64,000 nucleotides of DNA from Pseudomonas berkeleyensis (GTDB lineage: Bacteria; Pseudomonadota; Gammaproteobacteria; Pseudomonadales; Pseudomonadaceae): assembly GCF_014109765.1 (NCBI RefSeq), contig NZ_CP059139.1:1426001-1490000 (forward strand), written 5' to 3'. Each line of letters opens with the position of its first letter. Position 1 is the first letter of the stretch. Shown here piece after piece: positions 17,390 through 26,428 of this stretch. A model generated the notes under the pieces. That model saw only the letters and a list, made by a program, of their open reading frames with translations. It searched no databases and had not been told where the DNA came from. Made by a program: the position numbers and the translations under genes.

Positions 17390-20137
17390 ATGAAGTACAG
17401 CGCTGCAGCGTTCCCGCTTCGCCACTCCCTGATTCTCTCCGCCGCGATTGCCGCCTGTATCTGGGGCGCAGACAGTGCCCGGCTGGCGAGTGCGCAAGTG
17501 ACCTTCACGGGTGACGTGAACCCCACGCCGCCGCCTGGCACTGACTGGGTCGTTGGCGGCGATCTTGTCGTGGGTGATGGTGCTGCTGGAACCTTGCTTA
17601 TCGATGCCGGTGGAACCGTCAGCGGTACCGTAGATGCCTATATCGGCAACTTCGACAGCGGCACGGTGACCGTCCAGGGGGCGGACGGTGCAGGCAATGC
17701 TTCCACCTGGACGATAGACGGTGAGACCTATATCGGCGTCGAGACGGGCAGCACTGGCCGGCTGGATATCCTCGATGGTGGCGTGGTGAGTAGCGATGGC
17801 GGCGTTTCGGTCGGTCGAGAGGTTGGCAGTACCGGCAACGTCACGGTCTCGGGGGCCGGCTCCTTGTGGGACGCCAGGTCGGCTGCGAATCCCAGCCCCA
17901 GTTTTCAGATCGGTGTCGGTGGCGTTGGCACGCTGGATATCAACGATGGCGGCGTGGTGCGCAGCCAGCAGGGGGTGATCGGTGTCATTGCTGGTGGCGA
18001 TGGCCGTGTCACCGTCAACGGTCTTGGGTCGAGTTGGGCGCCGCTCGACAACATCTATGTCGGTTTCGAGGGCACGGGTCTGCTGCAGGTCGAGGACGGT
18101 GCCGCGGTCAGTACCGAGCAGGCCGGCGGTGGCGCTGCGACCATTTATATTGGCTATTACGCTGGCAGTGACGGCACGGTGAGCGTATCGAGCACCACGG
18201 GCGATGTCTCGACGCTGAGCGCGACCGACGACCTGCGGGTGGGCGTCGAGGGCAGTGGCTCTATTTCGATCGACAGCGGCGGCCTGGTGCAGATCGCCGA
18301 CAACGTGCATATCGCCGATACCGCCACCAGCAGTGGCACGCTGCAGCTCAACGGCAGCGCCGCCGGGCGTGGTGTTCTTGAAACCGGAGCAGTGATCGCC
18401 GGGCTGGGCACGGTCGACCTCGATCTCGATGGCGGGATTTTGCGCGCCAACCGCAACGAGAGCGACTTTCTGAGAAACTTCACGGCGGTATTGGCCGTCG
18501 GCGCGGAAGGCGCCTGGATCGATAGCAACAGCTATGACATTGGCATCGACACGGCCTTTTCCGGCACCTCGACTTTCAACAAGCTGGGCACGGGCACGCT
18601 GACTCTCACTGGCAACAGCGCCACCTTTACCGGTGATGTGTTGGCCCAGGCAGGCACCCTGCAGGTCGATGGCACTCTTGGCGGCACCATGGATGTGCTG
18701 GCAGGGGCGCGTCTTACCGGTATTGGCCAGGTCGGCATCACCACCAACCGCGGGGTGATCGCTCCGGGGCAACCAGGCAGCCTGGGGACGCTGACGATTG
18801 CCGGGGATTACACGCCAGCCGGTGGCAGCATCGAAATCCGCACCCAGCTGGGCGACGACAGTTCGCCGACCGACCGTCTGGTGATCACCGGCTCCACCTC
18901 CGGCAGCACACCCATCACCGTCATCAACGTTGGTGGTACCGGTGCACAGACCACCGAAGGGATCAGGATCATCGAGGTCGGTGGCGCATCCAACGGCGTA
19001 TTCACCCTGGCGAGCAGCACGACCTACGAAGGCGACCCGGCGGTGGTGGCCGGGGCCTACGCCTATCGCCTGTATCAGGGCGGTGTATCCACGCCCCTGG
19101 ATGGCGACTGGTACCTGCGCTCGGTCATTCAGAACACCTCCGCACCGCCCGGCACGCCGCTCTACCAGCCGGGCGTGCCCAGCTACGAGGCCTATCCGCA
19201 GATTCTGCTCGGCCTCAATGGCGTGTCGACGCTGTATCAACGCGTGGGCAATCGCCTGTGGGAGGAGGGCAGTGCAGTGTCGTCGGCCGAGGAGGCCGGT
19301 GGTCGTTTCACCACCCCGAGTGGCGTCTGGATACGGGTGGAAGGCGGGCACAACCGTGTCGATCCGCAGCGTTCGACCTCCGGCAGCGAGTATCGCTACG
19401 ACATGACCAGAACGCAGATCGGTGTCGATGCGCTGCTGCTGCAGAACGCTGGCGGCCACCTCGTTGGCGGCGTTTCCTTGCATTACGTCAACGGCAGCGC
19501 TGACACCCGGTGGCGCTATGGCGCGGGTGACTATGGCTCTGGCGACATATCCACCGATGGCTATGGGCTTGGCGCCACGCTGACGTGGTATGGCAACGAC
19601 GGCTTCTATGTCGATGGCACCGTGCAGGCGACCTGGTACGACAGCGACCTGTCAGCGCGTCCGGTGCGTGGCCTGGTCAGCGACAACGATGCCTTCGGCT
19701 ACGCGTTCTCGCTGGAAAGCGGCAAGCGCATCACCCTGGAGCGCGGCTGGGTCATTACCCCACAGGCCCAGGTGACCTATTCGAAGGTGCGCTTCGACAG
19801 CTTCAGCGATGTATTCGGCGCCTCGGTTCGCCCCGGTCGTGATGACAGCCTGCAAGGGCGTGTGGGCGTCAGCCTGGAGCGTCAATTCGACGCTACACGT
19901 CTCTACACCGTCGCCAATCTGTACAACGAGTTTCTCGACGGTACCTCGGTGCGTGTCGACGAACAGGTGTTCCGCAGTCGCGACGACCGCGTGCGGGCCG
20001 GCATCGGCTTCGGTGGTTCGCATGACTGGGATGGCGGCAAGTACTCGCTCTACGGTGAAGGCAACTTCACCCGCAGCCTGGCCAACAGCGACTCCTACGG
20101 CTATGGCGCCACGGTCGGTTTTCGTGTGAGGTGGTGA
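17390..20137 (+). CDS. Classical (type Va) autotransporter
   Basis: This is a 915-residue protein with ribosome site TAAGGAAA upstream of ATG 17390. An extended basic/hydrophobic signal region ends near residue 36 (ASAQ). The passenger consists of short repeats with alternating GGxV/IG strands (for example GGVVSSDGGVSVGREVGSTG), typical of a beta-helix. A passenger-associated transport repeat follows at about residues 400-450 (FNKLGTGTLTLTGNS). The C-terminal 12-strand barrel spans about residues 640-915 and ends in RVRW. No protease or lipase motif is visible in the passenger, so an adhesive or aggregative role is only an inference. It shares its upstream region with the divergent ycaO gene. 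Confidence 0.92.
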   Translation: MKYSAAAFPLRHSLILSAAIAACIWGADSARLASAQVTFTGDVNPTPPPGTDWVVGGDLVVGDGAAGTLLIDAGGTVSGTVDAYIGNFDSGTVTVQGADGAGNASTWTIDGETYIGVETGSTGRLDILDGGVVSSDGGVSVGREVGSTGNVTVSGAGSLWDARSAANPSPSFQIGVGGVGTLDINDGGVVRSQQGVIGVIAGGDGRVTVNGLGSSWAPLDNIYVGFEGTGLLQVEDGAAVSTEQAGGGAATIYIGYYAGSDGTVSVSSTTGDVSTLSATDDLRVGVEGSGSISIDSGGLVQIADNVHIADTATSSGTLQLNGSAAGRGVLETGAVIAGLGTVDLDLDGGILRANRNESDFLRNFTAVLAVGAEGAWIDSNSYDIGIDTAFSGTSTFNKLGTGTLTLTGNSATFTGDVLAQAGTLQVDGTLGGTMDVLAGARLTGIGQVGITTNRGVIAPGQPGSLGTLTIAGDYTPAGGSIEIRTQLGDDSSPTDRLVITGSTSGSTPITVINVGGTGAQTTEGIRIIEVGGASNGVFTLASSTTYEGDPAVVAGAYAYRLYQGGVSTPLDGDWYLRSVIQNTSAPPGTPLYQPGVPSYEAYPQILLGLNGVSTLYQRVGNRLWEEGSAVSSAEEAGGRFTTPSGVWIRVEGGHNRVDPQRSTSGSEYRYDMTRTQIGVDALLLQNAGGHLVGGVSLHYVNGSADTRWRYGAGDYGSGDISTDGYGLGATLTWYGNDGFYVDGTVQATWYDSDLSARPVRGLVSDNDAFGYAFSLESGKRITLERGWVITPQAQVTYSKVRFDSFSDVFGASVRPGRDDSLQGRVGVSLERQFDATRLYTVANLYNEFLDGTSVRVDEQVFRSRDDRVRAGIGFGGSHDWDGGKYSLYGEGNFTRSLANSDSYGYGATVGFRVRW

Positions 20138-20153
20138 GCGCGAGCGGCAATTT

Positions 20154-21224
20154 CTACTCGGGCCTTTGCAACGGCCAGCTCAACACGAAGCGGCTGCCTC
20201 CGTTCCCTGACGCCTGACAGTACGCCTGCCCGCCATGCGCCTCGGCGATGGCTTTGACCACGGCCAGGCCGAGGCCGCTGCCGCCGCTCTTGCGCGAGCG
20301 CGACGGGTCGCCACGGCGAAAGGCTTCGAAGATATCGGCGGCCAGGGCGCTGTCGATGCCGGGGCCGTCGTCCTCCACGCTCAGTTGGCAATCGTCGCCG
20401 ACCTGCTCCAGACGCACTCGCAGGTTGCCCGGATCGGCATGGCGCAGGGCGTTTTCCAGCAGCGCCATCAGCGCCTGGCGGATGCGCACGGCATCGCATT
20501 CCACCTGCAGCCCGGCGTCCAGTTCCCGCTGCAGGTGAAAGCCTTTGTCCGCCAGCGGTGTGGCGAACGCCTGTAGCACGCTGGCCAGCTCATCGGCCAG
20601 GCGCACGCTGACCCGTTGCACTTCCAGGTGGCCGCTGTCGTTGAGGCTCAGCACGCGCAGGTCTTCGATCAGGTGGTTGAGGCCTTCGACCTGGCGCAGC
20701 AGGCCTTCGAACAGCTCGGCGCTGGGGCTGAACACGCCTTCGGCCAGGCCTTGCAGGCGACCACGCAGGATGGTCACCGGGGTGCGCAGTTCGTGGGCGA
20801 TGGCGGCGTTCCAGAATTCGCGCTCGCGGGTCATGCTTTGCAGGCGCTCGGCCATGGCGTTGAAGTCGCGCACCAGTTGCGCCGTTTCGCCCATGGCCTG
20901 TTCGTCCAGTGGGGCGCGTGCATCGAGCTTGCCTTGAGCCACTTCGCGCAGGCTGTGCGCCACTGCGTTCAGCGGAGAAATCAGCCGTCGCGACAGGCGT
21001 ACGGCGACGAAGACCGCCATGCCCAGGGCTACGATGATGGTGCAACCGATCCAGATCATCTCCACCCGTGAGGGCATCCAGGTTTCGGAGATGCTGCCCG
21101 GCATGTAGGCCACGGCGATGGCGTAGAACACGTAGGAACCGAACACCGCGATGAAGATGATCCCCAGTGCCATTACCGCCAGGGACAGGATGATCTGCCG
21201 GCGCAGCCCCGGTGTCGGTTTCAT
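20154..21224 (-). CDS. Sensor histidine kinase (BaeS/AdeS-like)
   Basis: This 356-residue inner-membrane kinase has two transmembrane segments (about residues 12-35 and 55-78), a HAMP linker starting at RLSRRLISPLNAVA, the phosphoacceptor block AIAHELRTPVTILRGRL, and ATPase boxes ENALRH (N), DDGPGI (G1) and GGSGLGLAVVKAI (G2). The periplasmic loop is very short, so it may sense membrane or cytoplasmic cues. Its ATG overlaps the response-regulator stop (ATGA), a coupled pair. It lies divergently from the RND efflux operon, which it probably controls. Confidence 0.92.
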   Translation of the reverse strand: MKPTPGLRRQIILSLAVMALGIIFIAVFGSYVFYAIAVAYMPGSISETWMPSRVEMIWIGCTIIVALGMAVFVAVRLSRRLISPLNAVAHSLREVAQGKLDARAPLDEQAMGETAQLVRDFNAMAERLQSMTREREFWNAAIAHELRTPVTILRGRLQGLAEGVFSPSAELFEGLLRQVEGLNHLIEDLRVLSLNDSGHLEVQRVSVRLADELASVLQAFATPLADKGFHLQRELDAGLQVECDAVRIRQALMALLENALRHADPGNLRVRLEQVGDDCQLSVEDDGPGIDSALAADIFEAFRRGDPSRSRKSGGSGLGLAVVKAIAEAHGGQAYCQASGNGGSRFVLSWPLQRPE

Positions 21225-21955
21225 GGTTCGGCGCCGAAGCGATAGCCCACGCCCCAGACGCTGGTCGGCACGCCCTGGATGTCGAGGGCTTCGAGCTTCT
21301 TGCGCAGCTTGCTGACGTGGCTGTCCACGGTGCGCTCCTGGGTGTCGCCCTCGGGCAGGCAGCTTTCCAGCAGTTCGGCGCGGCTGAACGCCCGTTTCGG
21401 CGCGCGCATCAGGCAGGCCAGCAGCTTGAACTCGGTCAGGGTCAGTTCCAGCGTCTGCGCCTGGCCATCACGAAAGACGCTGGCCTCATGGTTGTCCAGA
21501 TCGATCTGGAACATGCCGACGCGCAGCATCTGCGAGGCGGTGGGGACACTGGCCCGTGTACGTCGCAGCACTGCCTGCACCCGCGCCACCACCTCGGCCG
21601 GGTTGAAGGGTTTGACCACGTAGTCGTCAGCGCCCAGGCGCAGCCCCATCAGCTTGTCGATGTCCTGGTCTAGGGCGGTGAGCATGATCACCGGGGTATC
21701 GCCGCGGGAGCGGATTTCGCTGAGTACCTTCCAGCCATCGACGACGGGCATCTGCACGTCGAGCAGCAGCAAGTCGGGCTTGAGCGTCTGGTGCAGGGCC
21801 AGGGCCTGCTGGCCATCGCTGGCGTGCTGGGTGCGCAGGCCGCTGCGTTGCAGGTAGGCGATGAGGATGTCGGCGATCTCGGCTTCGTCCTCGGCGATCA
21901 GCACCAGTGCCGGCGCGGAGGAGGCGGGGCTGGTGCGTGCGTGGGAATCGGACAT
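21221..21955 (-). CDS. OmpR-family response regulator of the efflux locus
   Basis: This 244-residue regulator has a receiver domain with acidic pocket AEDEAE, phosphoacceptor Asp66 in LLLLDVQMP and the Lys switch VVKPF. A winged-helix output domain follows, ending SVWGVGYRFGAEP. The first 15 residues are a Ser/Ala-rich extension. The gene is divergent from the membrane-fusion-protein gene with about 160 bp between starts, the arrangement seen for AdeRS-AdeABC and SmeSR-SmeABC. It is therefore probably the direct activator of the pump operon. Confidence 0.92.
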   Translation of the reverse strand: MSDSHARTSPASSAPALVLIAEDEAEIADILIAYLQRSGLRTQHASDGQQALALHQTLKPDLLLLDVQMPVVDGWKVLSEIRSRGDTPVIMLTALDQDIDKLMGLRLGADDYVVKPFNPAEVVARVQAVLRRTRASVPTASQMLRVGMFQIDLDNHEASVFRDGQAQTLELTLTEFKLLACLMRAPKRAFSRAELLESCLPEGDTQERTVDSHVSKLRKKLEALDIQGVPTSVWGVGYRFGAEP

Positions 21956-22116
21956 GGACTGGCTCGCAGACGGTGGCGCTGAATGTTATCGCGGCCTCCA
22001 TGCTTTCTCCACAAAGCCTCGAATCATTCGCAACAGCGCTGTTCCAGACTGCAGCCTCGATCAGCTCCCGGTCGCCATCAGGCCAGCGGAGCGCAGTGGG
22101 TAACGAGGAGTGGGTC

Positions 22117-23271
22117 ATGGGCAGCAAACAACGGCATCTGGACATCGTGCTCGCAGGGCTTGCCGTACTCGGACTGGCAGGGTGCGACTCGGCGCCAGAG
22201 CAAGCGCAAGCAGGCGCACCGCTACAAGTGTCGGTGTTGACACTTGAGGCGCAGGAACTGGCGGTCAGTGAGGATCTGCCGGCGCGTGTGGCCGCTGTGC
22301 GCAGCGCCGAGATTCGCGCGCAGATCGGTGGCATCGTGCAACGCCGCCTGTTTGAGCAGGGCGCCGAGATCGAGGCCGGTGCCGTGCTGTTCCAGATCAA
22401 CCCGGCGCCGTTCAAGGCTGAAGTCGACAGCGCTGCCGCTGCCTTGCAGCGTGCCGAGGCGACCCTGGCGCGTGCGCGTGTGCAGGCCGAGCGCCTGAGC
22501 CCGCTGGTGCAGGCCGAGGCGGTCAGTCGCCAGGTGTATGACGACGCTGTGGCGCAGCGCGAGCAGGCCGCCGCTGATGTCGCCCAGGCTCGTGCGACGC
22601 TGGCGCGGCGCAAGCTGGATTTGCAGTTCGCGAGCGTCGAGGCGCCGATTGCCGGGCGCATCGACCAGGCGCTGGTCAGCGAGGGTGCGCTGGTATCGCC
22701 CACCGATGCCACACCCCTGGCGCGTATCCAGCAGATCGACCAGGTGTACGTCGACGTGCGCCAGTCCGCCTCAAGGCTGGAGGCGCTGCGCCAGCAGGCC
22801 GGTTCGGCGGCACCGGAGCTGAACGTCGACATCCTCGGCAGTGACGGCAAGCCGCTGGGCATGCGCGGGCGCATCCTGTTCTCCGGCATCGAGGTGGATG
22901 CCGGCACCGGCGACGTACTGCTGCGCGTACTGGTGGATAACCCGCAACGCCGTCTGCTGCCCGGCCTCTACGTGCAGGCGCGGATTCCCCGTGCGCATTA
23001 CCCCGCGGCCCTCAGCGTGCCGCAGCAGGCTGTGACCCGTACGGCAGGCCAGGCCAGCGTGTGGGTGGTCGATGCCCAGGGCCAGGTTCAGCCGGTGCCC
23101 ATCGAACTCGGTGAGCTGGTCGAGCGCCATTACCGCGTGGTGTCCGGGCTCAGTGCCGGGCAGCAGGTGGTGGTCGAGGGCATCGAACGCCTGAGCCCTG
23201 ACGCCCAGGTCGCCACGCGCCCCTGGCAGCCCGCCGCCAACGGCGAACGCCTCAGCGCCGCCGTGCGCTGA
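22117..23271 (+). CDS. RND efflux periplasmic adaptor (membrane fusion protein)
   Basis: I chose ATG 22117 because CGAGGAG precedes it and the product then starts with a lipoprotein signal (VLGLAGC). An upstream in-frame ATG would lack both features and overlap the divergent regulator. The 384-residue product has the biotinyl-lipoyl half motif RAQIGGIVQRRLFEQGAEIEAG, an alpha-helical hairpin rich in Ala/Glu/Arg (about residues 110-170), the second lipoyl half APIAGRIDQALVSEGALV and a beta-barrel domain. It links the RND pump to the outer-membrane channel. The RND gene follows 16 bp later. Confidence 0.93.
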   Translation: MGSKQRHLDIVLAGLAVLGLAGCDSAPEQAQAGAPLQVSVLTLEAQELAVSEDLPARVAAVRSAEIRAQIGGIVQRRLFEQGAEIEAGAVLFQINPAPFKAEVDSAAAALQRAEATLARARVQAERLSPLVQAEAVSRQVYDDAVAQREQAAADVAQARATLARRKLDLQFASVEAPIAGRIDQALVSEGALVSPTDATPLARIQQIDQVYVDVRQSASRLEALRQQAGSAAPELNVDILGSDGKPLGMRGRILFSGIEVDAGTGDVLLRVLVDNPQRRLLPGLYVQARIPRAHYPAALSVPQQAVTRTAGQASVWVVDAQGQVQPVPIELGELVERHYRVVSGLSAGQQVVVEGIERLSPDAQVATRPWQPAANGERLSAAVR

Positions 23272-23287
23272 GTTCGGAGATAACCGC

Positions 23288-26200
23288 ATGCCGCAGTTCT
23301 TCATCAACCGCCCGGTGTTCGCCTGGGTGATCGCCCTGTTCATCGTGCTGGTCGGCGTCATCGCCATCCCGCAATTGCCCATCGCCCGCTACCCGTCGGT
23401 GGCGCCGCCCTCGGTAACCCTCTACGCCACCTACCCGGGTGCCACCCCGCAGACGCTCAACGACTCGGTAGTGAGCCTGGTCGAGCGCGAGCTGTCGGGG
23501 GTGAAGAACCTGCTGTACTTCGAGTCCTCGGTGGACACCTCGGGTACCGCGCAGATCACCGCCACCTTCAAGCCGGGCACCGACGCCGAGCTGGCCCAGG
23601 TGGACGTGCAGAACCGCATCAAGGCGGTCGAGCCGCGCCTGCCCCAGGCCGTGCGGCAGAACGGTGTGCAGGTGGAATCCGCCGCCTCGGGCTTTCTGAT
23701 GATGGTTGGCATGACCTCACCCAACGGCCAGTACGACGAAGTGGCGTTGAACGACTACCTGGCGCGCAATATCGTTCAGGAGCTGCGCCGCATCGACGGC
23801 GTGGGGCGCGTGCAACTGTTCGGCGCCGAGCAGGCCATGCGCGTCTGGGTCGACCCGAACAAGCTCACCGCCTATGGCCTGACGATGAACGAGCTGGCCC
23901 AGGCCATCGAGCAGCAGAACGCGCAGATCGCCCCCGGTCGGGTCGGCGACGAGCCGGCGTTGCTGGGCCAGCGCCTGACCGTGCCGCTGACCGTGCAGGG
24001 GCAATTGAGCACGCCGGAGCAGTTCGCTGCCGTGGTGCTGCGCGCCGGCGCCGATGGCGCCAGGGTGGTGCTCGGCGACGTGGCGCGGGTCGAACTGGGC
24101 GCACAGTCCTACGCTTTTTCCAACCGCGAGAACGGCGTGGCGGCGACCAGTGCCGCCATCCAGCTGTCGCCCGGTGCCAATGCCGTGCGCACCGCCTCGG
24201 CCGTGCGTGAGCGCCTGGCCGAGCTGGCGCCGAGCATGCCGGCCGGCATGGCCTACTCGGTGCCGTTCGACACCGCGCCCTTCGTCAAGGTGTCCATCGA
24301 AAAGGTGATCTACACCCTGTTCGAGGCCATGGCGCTGGTGTTCCTGGTGATGTTCCTGTTCCTGCAGAACCTGCGCTACACGCTGATCCCGGCCATCGTC
24401 GCGCCCATCGCGCTGCTCGGCACCTTCGCGGTGATGTTGCTGGCCGGGTTCTCGATCAACTCGCTGACCATGTTCGGCATGGTGCTGGCCATCGGCATCA
24501 TCGTCGACGACGCCATCGTGGTAGTGGAGAACGTCGAGCGGCTGATGGCCGCCCAGGGGCTTTCGCCGAAACAAGCGACTGTGCAGGCGATGCGGGAGAT
24601 CACCGGGGCGATCATCGGTATCACCCTGGTGCTCACTGCCGTGTTCATTCCCATGGCCTTCGGCAGCGGTTCGGTGGGGGTGATCTACCAGCAGTTCACC
24701 CTGTCGATGGCGGTGTCGATCCTGTTCTCGGCCTTCCTTGCGCTGACCCTGACGCCGGCGCTGTGCGCCACGCTGCTGCGCCCGGTGAGCACGGATCATC
24801 ATGCAACACGCGGCTTCTTCGGTGCCTTCAACCGGGGCTTCGAGCGCCTCACGGCGAGCTATGGGGCGCGGGTGGCGCGCCTGGTCGGGCGCAGCGGGCG
24901 AATGATGGCGGCCTTCGCCGTGCTCTGCGCTGTGCTGGCCGTTGCTGCCGCGCAGTTGCCGTCGGCTTTTTTGCCCGAGGAAGATCAGGGCTACTTCATG
25001 ACCTCCATCCAGTTGCCCACCGGCGCTACCAGCGAACGCACGATGGCGGTGGTCAAGGCCTACGAGGCCCACGTGGCCTCGCGTCCGGGGCTGGACGCCA
25101 ACCTGGTGGTGTTGGGCTTCAGTTTCGCCGGCTCCGGCCCCAACGCGGCCATGGCCTTCACCATGCTCAAGGACTGGGATCAGCGCGAGGGCGCCACGGC
25201 CGCCGAAGAAGCCGCACTGGCGCAGCAGGCCATGGCGGATAACGTCGAAGGCACGGTGATGAGCCTGATGCCGCCGGCCATCGACGAGCTGGGTACCTCC
25301 TCGGGTTTCACCCTGTTCCTGCAGGATCGCGCCAATCGTGGCGAGGCCGAGTTGTTGGCGGCGCAGGCTCGATTGCTGGAGCTGGCGGCGCAGAGCGAGG
25401 TGGTCAGCGACGTCTACCCCGATGGCCTGCCGCCCGGCGAGAGAATCCGCCTGGAGATCGACCGGCAGAAGGCCGAGGCCATGGGCCTGTCCTTCGCGTC
25501 CGTGAGCAGTACTCTGTCGGCGGCCATGGGTTCGCTGTACGTCAACGATTTTCCCAATGCCGGGCGCATGCAGCAGGTCATCCTGCAGGCCGACGCCCCG
25601 GCGCGTATGCAGCTGGACGACGTGCTCGGCCTGCGCGTGCGCAACACCAGCGGCGGCATGGTGGCGCTGCACGAGGTGGTGACGCCGGTGTGGAGCGAGT
25701 CGCCGCAGCAGATGATGCGCTTCCAGGGCTTTCCCGCCGTACGTATCGCTGGCGGCGCCGCTGCCGGTGTGTCCAGCGGTGCGGCGATGGCCGAGATGGA
25801 GCGCCTGGTGGCGCAGTTGCCGCAAGGCTTCGCCGTGGCCTGGACGGGGCAGTCGTTGCAGGAGCGCCAGTCGGCAGCGCAGGCGCCACTGCTGATGCTG
25901 CTCTCGGCACTGGTGGTGTTCCTGGTGCTGGCGGCGCTGTACGAGAGCTGGTCGATCCCGCTGTCGGTGATGCTGGTGGTGCCGCTGGGCCTGCTCGGTG
26001 CGGTGGCCGCGGTGATGCTGCGCGGCATGCCCAACGACGTGTTCTTCAAGGTGGGGATGATCACCATCATCGGCCTGTCGGCGAAGAACGCCATCCTCAT
26101 CGTCGAGTTCGCCCGCCAGTTGCATGCCGAGGGGCGCTCGCTAGTGGACGCCGCGGTGACCGCTGCGCGCCTGCGCCTGCGGCCGATCCTGATGACGTCG

Positions 26201-26428
26201 CTGGCCTTCACCCTCGGTGTGGTGCCGCTGATGCTCGCTTCCGGCGCCAGTGCCGAAACCCAGCATGCCATCGGCACCGGGGTGTTCGGCGGCATGCTCA
26301 GCGGCACCCTGCTGGCGGTGTTCTTCGTGCCGGCCTTCTTCGTGTTCGTGATGGGGCTGCAGGAACGCTTCCAGCTCTGGCGCTCGCGCCGTATCCCTGG
26401 CTTACCGCAGCTCGGTGAGGAGAAATGA
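23288..26428 (+). CDS. RND multidrug efflux transporter (HAE-1 family)
   Basis: The 1046-residue pump has the standard start MPQFFINRPVFAWV, 12 predicted TM segments and two large periplasmic domains. Proton-relay residues are visible: the Asp-Asp pair in GIIVDDAIVVVENVERLM (TM4) and the Lys in IGLSAKNAILIVEFARQ (TM10). It belongs to the AcrB/MexB/AdeB group that exports amphiphilic drugs using the proton gradient. It has an AcrA-like gene before it and a TolC/OprM-like gene overlapping its stop, so the operon encodes a full tripartite pump. The substrate range cannot be read from sequence. Confidence 0.95.
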   Translation: MPQFFINRPVFAWVIALFIVLVGVIAIPQLPIARYPSVAPPSVTLYATYPGATPQTLNDSVVSLVERELSGVKNLLYFESSVDTSGTAQITATFKPGTDAELAQVDVQNRIKAVEPRLPQAVRQNGVQVESAASGFLMMVGMTSPNGQYDEVALNDYLARNIVQELRRIDGVGRVQLFGAEQAMRVWVDPNKLTAYGLTMNELAQAIEQQNAQIAPGRVGDEPALLGQRLTVPLTVQGQLSTPEQFAAVVLRAGADGARVVLGDVARVELGAQSYAFSNRENGVAATSAAIQLSPGANAVRTASAVRERLAELAPSMPAGMAYSVPFDTAPFVKVSIEKVIYTLFEAMALVFLVMFLFLQNLRYTLIPAIVAPIALLGTFAVMLLAGFSINSLTMFGMVLAIGIIVDDAIVVVENVERLMAAQGLSPKQATVQAMREITGAIIGITLVLTAVFIPMAFGSGSVGVIYQQFTLSMAVSILFSAFLALTLTPALCATLLRPVSTDHHATRGFFGAFNRGFERLTASYGARVARLVGRSGRMMAAFAVLCAVLAVAAAQLPSAFLPEEDQGYFMTSIQLPTGATSERTMAVVKAYEAHVASRPGLDANLVVLGFSFAGSGPNAAMAFTMLKDWDQREGATAAEEAALAQQAMADNVEGTVMSLMPPAIDELGTSSGFTLFLQDRANRGEAELLAAQARLLELAAQSEVVSDVYPDGLPPGERIRLEIDRQKAEAMGLSFASVSSTLSAAMGSLYVNDFPNAGRMQQVILQADAPARMQLDDVLGLRVRNTSGGMVALHEVVTPVWSESPQQMMRFQGFPAVRIAGGAAAGVSSGAAMAEMERLVAQLPQGFAVAWTGQSLQERQSAAQAPLLMLLSALVVFLVLAALYESWSIPLSVMLVVPLGLLGAVAAVMLRGMPNDVFFKVGMITIIGLSAKNAILIVEFARQLHAEGRSLVDAAVTAARLRLRPILMTSLAFTLGVVPLMLASGASAETQHAIGTGVFGGMLSGTLLAVFFVPAFFVFVMGLQERFQLWRSRRIPGLPQLGEEK

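Noticed and set aside
17243..19483. A 746-residue minus-strand frame opposite the autotransporter
   Set aside because: The plus-strand autotransporter has a signal peptide, passenger repeats, a barrel and a ribosome site; the antisense frame has none.
23717..26125. An 802-residue minus-strand frame, rich in His and Gln, opposite the RND pump
   Set aside because: Its composition is typical of antisense to a membrane-protein gene, and the RND gene on the other strand is unambiguous.
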